Shown here: piece by piece, positions 22,586 to 28,634 of the stretch
How the letters are laid out: the number at the start of each line of letters is the position of its first letter
Numbering within the stretch: position 1 is the stretch's first letter
From: Acanthamoeba sp. SK_2022b
Taxonomy: Eukaryota; Discosea; Longamoebia; Acanthamoebidae
NCBI GenBank assembly: GCA_027943245.1
Contig: JANDJZ010000676.1
Location: 1-28,634 of the forward strand
Direction of reading: 5' to 3'
DNA: 28,634 nt
The notes under the pieces: model-generated
Seen by the model: only the letters and a program-made list of their open reading frames with translations
What the model was told of the DNA's origin: nothing
The model's database searches: none
Program-made: the position numbers and the translations under genes

Positions 22586-23004
22586 GCAGCCGGCTGACTT
22601 GCTACGGGTGACAGGGCAAGAGCGGCGGGAGCAAGGTGCCGCTGCGGGTGCTGCCGCACATGCTGGCGTCCATTCTGTCCAGCGAGATGCAGAGGGACGA
22701 GTCCCTCCTCGCCGCTGTCGGATCTCGCGTGCTCGATCTGCTCAAGCTCTCTGGCAGGAAGGCCACCGACGCCATCGCAGGTCAGTTGCCAATTAATAAC
22801 AAACTATTAATAAACAAATAACAACAAAAATAAAATAAAATAAATGCTGACGCTAGGCGTGGGTTGCGTACAGGCGAGGAAGAGCCGAGGGTGCGAGAGG
22901 CCCGCCGCCTGCTGTTGCCGGCAATGCTCCACCTCAAGCACTCCCAGTTCTTCAGCCAGAAGCCGGCTCTCCTGCTTCACATCAAGACCAGGACCTCGCA
23001 CTAA
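14587..23004 (+). CDS. FOCAD: Focadhesin ortholog (large HEAT-like repeat protein)
   Basis: About 27 exons: 14587-14688, 14843-14950, 15031-15536, 15684-15775, 15848-16414, 16574-16824, 16935-17167, 17263-17446, 17541-17621, 17684-17881, 17968-18105 (or 18121), 18388 (or 18420)-18623, 18772-18942, 19017-19133, 19261-19381, 19475-19864, 19953-20150, 20245-20412, 20484-20615, 20731-20887, 20973-21083, 21177-21272, 21343-22076, 22210-22340, 22448-22528, 22615-22780, 22874-23004. The product is about 1,860-1,870 aa; human focadhesin is about 1,800. Collinear similarities to focadhesin include HPYASLLNQRPDAWQHLV, LLPVLVYKLGKSQDP, LLYVLPALGTHTACVAPVLR, RLLGRLWDSQPRMFP, GLESLTALCQDDAV, YLPNTSFVR and PSVNWARLVQQLMKAG. 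These cover both the DUF3730 and the DUF3028 regions. In animals the protein associates with and stabilises the SKI complex of cytoplasmic RNA decay. The same role here is inference. The 18106-18420 junction is unresolved (see findings). Confidence 0.85.
15545..15631. repeat. (CACACG)n hexanucleotide repeat in FOCAD intron 3
   Basis: About 14 units of CACACG make up most of the 147-bp intron 15537-15683. In the host reading frame the repeat encodes alternating His and Thr without a stop. Confidence 0.9.
16432..16551. repeat. (GTGGTC)n repeat in FOCAD intron 5
   Basis: An imperfect GTGGTC hexanucleotide array fills most of intron 5 (16415-16573). Its first 20 bases are the exact reverse complement of a coding stretch at 16292-16311 in exon 5, which encodes alternating Asp and His. 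Confidence 0.9.
19219..19249. repeat. (CG)n(TG)n repeat in a FOCAD intron
   Basis: A run of CG dinucleotides passes into TG dinucleotides just before the acceptor of exon 15 (starting at 19261). Confidence 0.8.
22079..22160. repeat. (TC)n(TG)n compound microsatellite in a FOCAD intron
   Basis: About 11 TC units are followed by about 28 TG units right after the donor at 22077. A long TG tract close to a donor can influence splice-site use in other eukaryotes. No effect is shown here. Confidence 0.85.
22541..22583. repeat. (CA)n microsatellite in a FOCAD intron
   Basis: About 20 CA units lie between exons 25 and 26. Confidence 0.85.
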
Positions 23005-23171
23005 CCGTGTTTTCGTTTGTGTTTTCAACTCATTTCGCGATGCTGTGCGGTCAAGACACCCAAAGCGCTGGTCGCTATCACCGGACCGTTGTTTGTACAC
23101 GCGCATGCAACTGGTGAGCCCGGGTGGGGCGCATCTGGCAAAACTACAAAAGTTTAAGCCACTAAATAGAA

Positions 23172-23244
23172 GCCGTCCTAGCTCAGTCGGTAGAGCGCAA
23201 GACTCTTAATCTTGTGGTCGTGGGTTCGAGCCCCACGGTCGGCT
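23172..23244 (+). tRNA. tRNA-Lys (anticodon CTT)
   Basis: A 73-nt cloverleaf starts GCCGTCC and ends GGTCGGC plus discriminator T. The D stem is GCTC/GAGC, the anticodon stem CAAGA/TCTTG with loop CTCTTAA (anticodon 23205-23207), and the T stem GTGGG/CCCAC with loop TTCGAGC. It has no intron and no encoded CCA. The fifth acceptor pair is a T-T mismatch; all other pairs are canonical. Confidence 0.95.
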
Positions 23245-23250
23245 ATCTCC

Positions 23251-23255
23251 TTTTT
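23251..23255 (+). terminator. RNA polymerase III terminator of tRNA-Lys
   Basis: TTTTT begins 7 bases after the last base of the tRNA, in the normal place for a pol III stop. Confidence 0.75.
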
Positions 23256-23305
23256 GCGCACAGGCGCCTCGCTTTGTTCTATAATTCCGATAACTGGCGC
23301 ACAAG

Positions 23306-24059
23306 ATGAAGAGGCTTGCGTTGGTTAGTGCGCGCTCCTACGGAGGCAACACCGCAGTACTTTCTTTGTCAGCACGTTGTTTGTTTGCTACGGCGTCCGG
23401 TCCACCCGCTCCGCCTTGCTGTGGCAAGTCGCCCGCGTCTCCCCTCCCCTCCACAGCTCCCACCACCCACGTCGTCGGAGTTCTGGCAGTCACCCCCATA
23501 CTGGCGGCGAGCTGGCGTGAATACTTTCCGATGCCTGGTGGGTTGCTCGCTGGGCGACCTCTCCACACTCTTCGCCCTCACCTCGGCGTTTCCCGCGCTT
23601 CCAGTGCACGTCACAATGCCGGTGGCGATGGTGGCAGGCATCACCACCTCCATTTCGCTCGAGACCGTGCTCCTCAAGCGCAGTGAGGGCGCTCTCCTTC
23701 GTGGCATTTCCTGGCGTACACGTGTACCTTAGCCCACTGCAGGTAGCATAAGCCACTGACACTGTGCATTATGTCAGGCGAGGCGTTCAAGATGGCAACA
23801 AAGATGAGCATGGTGAGCATGCTGGCAATGGAAGCAACAGAAAATGTTGTAGACCTCTACCTAACAGGTAGGAAGCTTTGCCTGTGCTCCTGTTGTAGCT
23901 AGCTAATGGTGCCTAACAGTGCACTGTGCAGGAGGGGTCATGGATTTCTCTTCACCTCTTTTTTGGGCAAGCATGGGCACTAGTATGGTGGCTGGCTTCC
24001 TAGTGCCCCTGCCCTATAACTATTTCATGTTGCGCCACTTTGGCAAAAGTTGTCACTAA
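23306..24059 (+). CDS. DUF4396-family small membrane protein
   Basis: Four exons, 23306-23356, 23457-23682, 23778-23867 and 23932-24059, make 495 nt, or 164 aa. The N-terminus [15 protein letters not shown] is basic and could target an organelle. The core matches what I recall of the DUF4396 family: [19 protein letters not shown], then [34 protein letters not shown] and the ending [20 protein letters not shown]. Several segments are hydrophobic enough to span a membrane. The biochemical function of the family is unknown. The first intron (23357-23456) is the least certain: reading straight through 23306 without it loses the conserved frame. A sharp composition change occurs between exons 2 and 3: exons 3 and 4 are almost CG-free, yet their frame and motifs are intact. 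Confidence 0.72.
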
Positions 24060-24478
24060 GCTTGTTGGCCCACAGCTGGCTGTGGTACTTGTGCACAAAA
24101 AAAGGGGCAGGGAAAAATCTGCTGTCCCCAACAACCCTTTATGATGTTGAGTTGGAAGCAAGTCATTGCAAGCACAGAAGCCTTTTCTCTCTCTCTCTCT
24201 CTATTGATTAATGGCCTGGGATGTGGAAAGTGGGTGCAATGTATGCACAATTCTTGCAGAAGTGTATCTATTTTTGCCAATCATGCCTTTATTCATGTTA
24301 AGTTTTACATCTCAGGGGCAAGATCAACCCAATCAGATAGTACTTTTAAGCAGCAGTGAAACATATTAGGAGGAAAGCTTAGCAGCAAGATATGCTCCTG
24401 TACTCAAAATATGGAGAACCCAGCTGCAGCTAACGAGGCTGTTGTTTTCATTAAGAATGAGTGTGTGGTGTATAAGCA
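24060..24478. other. CpG-starved spacer between DUF4396 gene and tRNA-Gly
   Basis: This should contain the 3' untranslated part of the DUF4396 gene. It holds a (TC)n run at about 24184-24201. I see no further gene. CG is absent from 24060 to 24432. Confidence 0.5.
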
Positions 24479-24549
24479 GCATCCGTGGTCCAGTGGCAAG
24501 ATTTCCGCCTGCCACGCGGGAGACCCGGGTTCAATTCCCGGCGGATGCA
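24479..24549 (+). tRNA. tRNA-Gly (anticodon GCC)
   Basis: A 71-nt cloverleaf has acceptor GCATCCG pairing fully with CGGATGC, discriminator A, anticodon loop CTGCCAC (anticodon 24511-24513) and T arm CCGGG-TTCAATT-CCCGG. No intron and no mismatch in the acceptor stem. Confidence 0.95.
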
Positions 24550-24553
24550 TATC

Positions 24554-24557
24554 TTTT
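24554..24557 (+). terminator. RNA polymerase III terminator of tRNA-Gly
   Basis: TTTT begins 5 bases after the tRNA. It is a minimal run, but well placed. Confidence 0.6.
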
Positions 24558-25016
24558 GCCCTTCGAGATGCTCATGGCCTGTTTTCTCCTTCTGCATCAC
24601 AAGTTGTAGGGATGGTGTGGTGGTAACATTGTGGTGTTGCTCTGGTGATGTGGTGATGTTGTGGTGTTGTTGCCAAGCACTCACGCATGGAGATGATATG
24701 ACTAGTGCTACTTGGTTCAGGAGGTGGAGACTCAAGTCCTGCACCATCCACTACATGCTCTCCAAGTTCTGCATTACCATCCACTACTACACCACCATCC
24801 ACAACACCACACCATCAGCACAACCCCACATCACCACACCACCAACAACATTGGTGTAAGGATTAAATGACAGCTCAACTGAACCAAGAGAGTCCAGGCA
24901 CTTTGGCCAAGTTGGAGCAAACACAACAAACATCACCATAACAACATCTAGCAACTCTTTCTGCTTTGCTAAAATAGAGGAGAGAAATTTGGTCAGGTGA
25001 ATACAAAAATTATTAC
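24558..25016. repeat. Spacer with GTGGTG-type repeats and their inverted copy
   Basis: A stretch of TGGTG/TGATG repeats at about 24609-24675 is followed by CACCA/CATCA repeats at about 24785-24852. The two are partly complementary: GGTGATGTGG at 24644-24653 against CCACATCACC at 24826-24835, and GGTGTGGTG at 24614-24622 against CACCACACC at 24832-24840. No gene is seen. Confidence 0.55.
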
Positions 25017-25089
25017 GGGGGTGTAGCTCAGATGGTAGAGCGCTCGCTTAGCATGCGAGAGGTAAAGGGATCGATACCCTTCTCCTCCA
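25017..25089 (+). tRNA. tRNA-Ala (anticodon AGC)
   Basis: A 73-nt cloverleaf has acceptor GGGGGTG against CTCCTCC, discriminator A, D arm AGCTC...GAGC, anticodon stem CTCGC/GCGAG with loop TTAGCAT (anticodon 25050-25052) and T arm AAGGG-ATCGATA-CCCTT. The acceptor stem has one G-T pair and a T-T mismatch at the sixth position. Confidence 0.93.
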
Positions 25090-25101
25090 CTCAAATTCTA
25101 C

Positions 25102-25105
25102 TTTT
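25102..25105 (+). terminator. RNA polymerase III terminator of tRNA-Ala
   Basis: TTTT lies 13 bases beyond the tRNA end. A second TTT follows shortly after. Confidence 0.5.
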
Positions 25106-25722
25106 ACTTTGTTAGATACGCCAAGTTCCGTTTTATAACCGGTAGCTCGTATCAATAACGCCCACGTGGTCATCACAGGTTCACACCCCGTTTTGGGATT
25201 TCTGTTGCAGAGGGTCGTACCTTGGGAGCCGTACCTACCATGGGAACGATAGCGGAGGTCACCTCGTTGGTGACTTGGTTGGGGTTGTCGCCCTAAGGGC
25301 AGGTCTTGTTGCCTGTTCTCATTCCTCCACCATTCTTCACTACCACACAACCCGAACAACCTCCCTCACCGTTCCTCTCCAAACTCATCATCCTCGCGGT
25401 CTGTCGCCCACAAGAAGCCCTTTCTCCACTTGACAAATTTAATCAGTCGTTCTTCGTACTTTGCCGGTTGCCAAAGCTTGTTTACACAAAGAAGAGCACA
25501 TCCATCAACGTCAGCTAGAGCCACCTTGCGCACAACAAGACGTGTACCTTTGTCCTTCACCCTATCACACTTGTGCACACGCACCGGCGGAACCTTCCCG
25601 GCCAGGGCGACTTAAGGCGCACGGCCCTTTGCCCCTCACACGACGCCCAAGACACGGGAGACCAGGTCGGGCCCGCCGGTCTCCACCACAAAGCAAGCAG
25701 CGCAAGCGAGAGCACAACGCGA
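25106..25722. other. Spacer before the SAM/PB1 gene, with hairpin-rich part
   Basis: This must hold the promoter and 5' leader of the gene at 25723. At 25161-25300 several short hairpins follow each other: CCACGTGG (25162-25169), CCC-GTTTT-GGG (25187-25197), GTCACC-TCGTT-GGTGAC (25258-25274) and GCCC-TAA-GGGC (25290-25300). A pol III B-box-like GGTTCACACCC starts at about 25179, but no tRNA fold could be completed. A minus-strand frame of about 70 codons (25584-25366) has no ATG and does not show local codon preference. Confidence 0.4.
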
Positions 25723-26706
25723 ATGTCGTTCAGGCGGCGGCGAAGCAGCAAGGAGCGCTGCATGAGCGAGTGGAGCCCCAAGGACGTGCAGCGTTTCTTT
25801 CGCGAGGAGGACCTGAAGGAGGTGGCCCTGGCCGCCAAGAAGGCCAAGCTCGGGGGCAGGCAGCTCGTGCAGCTCGATCTCGGGCAGAGCACGGAGCTGT
25901 CGGCGCTCTACGCCATGCTGGGCCTCACCAGCATCATGCAGAAGAAGAAGCTGCGAGCAGCCCTGGCCAAACTGCGCCAGCAGAACATGGGCCACGACTA
26001 CGAGACGAGTAGCACCAGCCCCTCGTCGTCCTCTTCGTCTAATCCAATCCCCACGACGTCCAAGACCTCCTCATCGTCGGCGGTGGTCACCTCGAGCGGT
26101 TTCTACTCGCCATCCGAGTCCTACACGCCTCAGTCGTCGCCACCCGCTACGCCCATCATTCGCTCCCTGTCTGACGAGGGCCCCCGCCGCCGCCTCCCTG
26201 CCTTTCGCAAGGCGCGACTGGACGAGGTCACCAACCTCTCCGAGGCCTGGGCCCTCCTCAACAACGACTCGACGATCGCCATCAAGGCCGTCCTACGTCG
26301 TCGCCGTGTCGACGAGAAATCGGCGGACGTGGCGGTGGTGGAGCGCGAGGAGGTCGACCTCCTCAAGGCCACCCGAAGGGCGAGGCCGCGAGCAGCTGCC
26401 CCGGCGTACGACGAGATCGACGTGTCCCTCCTGCGGCTCGACGTCAAGGCCCGGCTGCGCTACGAAGACCTGCTGGAAGAGGTGAGGCGCGTACACGGCT
26501 CGGGCGTGGCGCTCAAGATCAAGTACGTGGACGGCGACGGCGACGAGGTGACGATACTCAGCGACGACTCGTTGCGCTACGCCTACAGCGACTGGAGCCG
26601 CCAGCGGGCGTGCGGGGCTCGATCGACGCCGTCCTTGGCCCCGAGCTGGAGGCTCTACCTCGAGAACGACGAGAGCGTCTGCTACGTCAACGACGACGAG
26701 CCGTGA
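25723..26706 (+). CDS. SAM-like and PB1 domain protein
   Basis: A single exon of 327 codons starts at the first ATG of the open frame (MSFRRRRSSKERC). Residues about 15-80 form a helical SAM-like module starting WSPKDVQRFFREEDLKEVAL, with ALYAMLGLTSIMQKKKLRAA later. A Ser/Thr/Pro-rich low-complexity linker follows. The last about 95 residues are a PB1 domain: DEIDVSLLRLDVKARLRYED, then the acidic OPCA motif KYVDGDGDEVTILSDDSLRY, then the C-terminal strand WRLYLEND. PB1 and SAM domains both make protein-protein contacts, so an adaptor or scaffold in signalling is likely. The absence of introns is unusual beside neighbours with 4-27 exons. It converges with the SH2 gene, with 89 bp between stop codons. 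Confidence 0.78.
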   Translation: MSFRRRRSSKERCMSEWSPKDVQRFFREEDLKEVALAAKKAKLGGRQLVQLDLGQSTELSALYAMLGLTSIMQKKKLRAALAKLRQQNMGHDYETSSTSPSSSSSSNPIPTTSKTSSSSAVVTSSGFYSPSESYTPQSSPPATPIIRSLSDEGPRRRLPAFRKARLDEVTNLSEAWALLNNDSTIAIKAVLRRRRVDEKSADVAVVEREEVDLLKATRRARPRAAAPAYDEIDVSLLRLDVKARLRYEDLLEEVRRVHGSGVALKIKYVDGDGDEVTILSDDSLRYAYSDWSRQRACGARSTPSLAPSWRLYLENDESVCYVNDDEP

Positions 26707-26795
26707 GCAGAGGCGGAAGGCTCTACTTTTTGTAAATGATTCAAAACAAACAATTGAACATAATTCTTATATAAAAAATTGAATGTTTATACTTC
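26707..26795. other. AT-rich convergent 3' spacer
   Basis: These 89 bp separate the stop codons of two convergent genes and must carry both cleavage and polyadenylation regions, so the two transcripts probably overlap. The tract is rich in A and T, with no canonical AATAAA seen on the plus strand. Confidence 0.5.
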
Positions 26796-28634
26796 TTAAA
26801 ATGAAACCTCTGTACACTCATCGTTGGGGGCGGAGGGGTGGAGGTGGCCGTGCAACGCGGGGAAGATGGGCGGCAAGGGCGATCCTGGCGGAGAGAACTG
26901 CTGGATGGTATCGGCATCGAAGGAGAGCAGTGGGACGTCCATGACCTGTGAAACCAGGCTCTCGGCCCCACCGTCCGCTTCTGGCTTGGCCTCAGCATGA
27001 GCATCGGCCTCGTCGTCTCGCCGGCGCTTGGCGGCGCCGCGCGACTCGGGCTGCGGGCTCGCCTCCTCGGACACGAGACACTCTACGTAGCCCTCGGCGT
27101 AGCCGCCATACTGGGCCGGAGACGACGACGACGAAGACAACGACGACCATGGCGGCGACGATACGAGGGCGGACGGCAGGGGAGAGGGGGAGGCCTGCTG
27201 GTGGTCGGCCTGCGGAAAGACTCGCAGCATCAGATCCCGCAGCTGCAGCTCTTTCTCCAGGACCTGGTTCATGAACCAGTCGCGTTGCTCTCGGGCCTCG
27301 GCGAGCTGGCGTTGCAGCGCGAGCACCTCGCTCGACGCGGTCGTCCCGTAGCTGCCGTCGTCGGTCTTCTTGCTCCGCTTGGCCGCCGAGCAGCCCTCGG
27401 AGTCGCTGGCCGAGTCGCTGGCCAAGGCCTCCTCCTTGGGCGTGAGCACGAGCTCCTTCTGCCTGTGCTTGTTGTAGCGGATCGTGACGAGGTGGGTGAG
27501 CTCGTCGGTGCTGCGCAGGAGGGCCTCCAGCGACTTGTACGGCGGCTTCTTGTCCTCCGCGAACGTGTCCTCCTTGGCGTTGTACACCAGCCGCGAGTGC
27601 TTCACGACGCCCGCCTCCCGCACGGACATGAAACTGTCCGCGCACGCGGGACCGTTAACGCGTTGATCGGAGGGGAGGAGAGAGGAGGGGAGGGGAGAGC
27701 TCCGCGCACGTGATGGTCAGCACGCTCGTGGTGCTCAGGCGCAGCATGAACGCGCCCGGCCGCTGGCTGGCAAACAGAGCCTTGGCTGTCCTGCCGATGC
27801 TGTCGATTTTGTCAGGGCTGACGAGGAAGCCCTCGATCAGCCTGACAAGCAGAGGAGGGGGGGAGAGAGAGAGAGAGAGAGAGCTGTGGGTGAGCGACGT
27901 GACGGCCTCTCTCCCGTCAGTCATTGAACGAATCGTGCACGATGCCACACGCACTTGGGGTCGTGGGCCCACAGGCGCCGCAGCTGCTTGGTCTCGCAGA
28001 ACTTGGTCACGACGAGCCAGGCGGCAGCGAGCAGCCCGTCAAAGACCTCCTCGACCGAGACGTCCCCGACAAAGGCGCCCTTGACGGTCCGGCGATTCTT
28101 GATGTTCTCGTGGGCCTGGTCCAGGTCGAGCGTGTCGCGGAAGGGGCGGACGCCCTTCAAGCTCTCGCACGCGGCGTTGATGAACTGGAGCCACACGCCA
28201 CGCGCCAGCTGAGCACAGCCCCCCCCCCCTCTATCCGAGCCAACGAAACGTGTAGAGCGGTGGAACGCACCTTCTGGATGGAGAACAGGTGCAGGGTGGC
28301 GCTGTCCTGCGGGTCGAGCCCCACCTCATGGAAGAGAACGTGCCTGAGGACGGCGGCGACGGCGTCGCGCAAGTCGGGCCGGTCCTTGCCCACGTTGCCG
28401 GCCATCGCCAGAGGCGGGCCGTAGAGCGGGGCGACGTTGTCGGAGCCGAGCACCTGGAACACCACGCAGTAGACGCCCTTGTGTCGCTTCGTAAGCCGAA
28501 ATGTGGGGCTGCTCGTGCCGGCCTTACTGTCCAATTCGATCACAATCGCGGCGTCGCAGAGGCTCAGATCTTCCATCTGCTGTTCGATTTTCGCGCTACT
28601 CGGTGCTCCCGATTTTGATTTTGGCTTGGAAGGG
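26796..28634 (-). CDS. STAT-like SH2 domain protein (5' partial)
   Basis: Four exons are visible (minus): from the window edge 28634 to 28271, then 28208-27955, 27841-27710 and 27633-26796. The frame is open to the edge, so the true start may lie outside, although an ATG exists at 28576. After an unrecognised N-terminal region comes a STAT-linker-like helix region (AAAWLVVTKFCETKQLRRLW). The SH2 domain follows: LIEGFLVSPDKIDSIG, the phosphotyrosine-binding arginine in FMLRLSTTS, then KHSRLVYN and PYKSLEALLRS. Downstream are a basic patch (AAKRSKK), a leucine-rich coiled coil of about 40 residues (SSEVLALQRQLAEAREQRDW onward), a Ser/Pro-rich segment, the tyrosine cluster YGGYAEGYVECL and a second basic patch AAKRRRDDE. 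This suggests a phosphotyrosine-regulated nuclear protein. A true STAT DNA-binding domain was not recognised. Confidence 0.7.

Noticed and set aside
23324..23357. Alternative 34-bp first intron for the DUF4396 gene
   Set aside because: It is also in frame, but it is shorter than any other intron here and lacks a pyrimidine tract. The 100-bp intron 23357-23456 has a strong CT-rich acceptor.
25131..25200. Possible further tRNA gene with A-box-like and B-box-like sequences
   Set aside because: The T arm is imperfect and no acceptor stem or anticodon arm can be formed. At best it is a relic.
25238..25300. Possible minus-strand exon bounded by TTAG and GTAGGT, encoding about 18 residues
   Set aside because: The splice-like edges are suggestive, but no upstream or downstream exon with matching phase could be found, and the stretch also forms hairpins.
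25366..25584. Minus-strand frame of about 73 codons upstream of the SAM/PB1 gene
   Set aside because: It has no ATG, an upstream in-frame stop, codon use unlike the neighbours, and no recognisable domain. It overlaps the expected promoter and leader of the plus-strand gene.
1..28634. CRISPR arrays, prophage or bacterial operons
   Set aside because: The repeats present are simple microsatellites without spacers, and the genes have spliceosomal introns, so the window is eukaryotic nuclear DNA.

Overview
The window looks like nuclear DNA of a free-living amoebozoan, most probably Acanthamoeba or a close relative. This is my inference from its style, not from a database match. Coding exons are very GC-rich and CpG-rich. 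Almost every gene is cut by many short GT-AG introns, often AT-rich or carrying (CA)n, (TG)n or hexanucleotide repeats. Exon ends were placed by hand from splice sites, conserved protein sequence and codon phase. Every complete model keeps its frame, except for one unresolved junction in the largest gene.

Layout. 1-1716: no intact gene; a CpG-starved tract with decayed reading frames, probably a dead retroelement. 1717-13611: four genes in tandem on the minus strand. Read in transcription order they are an F-box/leucine-rich-repeat protein (13611-11329), an L-lysine 6-aminotransferase (10638-7544), a CobW/COG0523 metal-chaperone GTPase (7282-4549) and a probably mitochondrial protein with duplicated carboxymuconolactone-decarboxylase units (4345-1717). 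13612-14586: a second CpG-starved tract with a decayed frame. 14587-23004, plus strand: a giant gene of about 27 exons for an ortholog of animal focadhesin. 23172-25105: a tRNA-Lys(CTT), a four-exon DUF4396 membrane-protein gene, a tRNA-Gly(GCC) and a tRNA-Ala(AGC), the last two in a third CpG-starved tract. 25723-26706, plus strand: an intronless SAM-like/PB1 signalling protein. 28634-26796, minus strand: an SH2 protein with a STAT-like linker, whose 5' end lies outside the window. The last two genes converge, with only 89 bp between their stop codons.

The genes do not form an obvious pathway. The lysine aminotransferase (amino-acid catabolism) and the metal-chaperone GTPase are tandem neighbours. 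The DUF4396 protein and the decarboxylase-like protein both have N-termini that could be organellar. The SAM/PB1 and SH2 proteins look like signalling or transcription components. Focadhesin is known in animals as a partner and stabiliser of the SKI RNA-decay complex.

The observations most worth following are: three sharply bounded CpG-free domains, one of which cuts through the intact DUF4396 gene; a stop-free, in-frame intron in the focadhesin gene; a 20-nt exon-intron complementarity around a splice donor in the same gene; a 34-bp near-perfect inverted repeat upstream of the GTPase; and two probable GC-AG introns in the decarboxylase-like gene.
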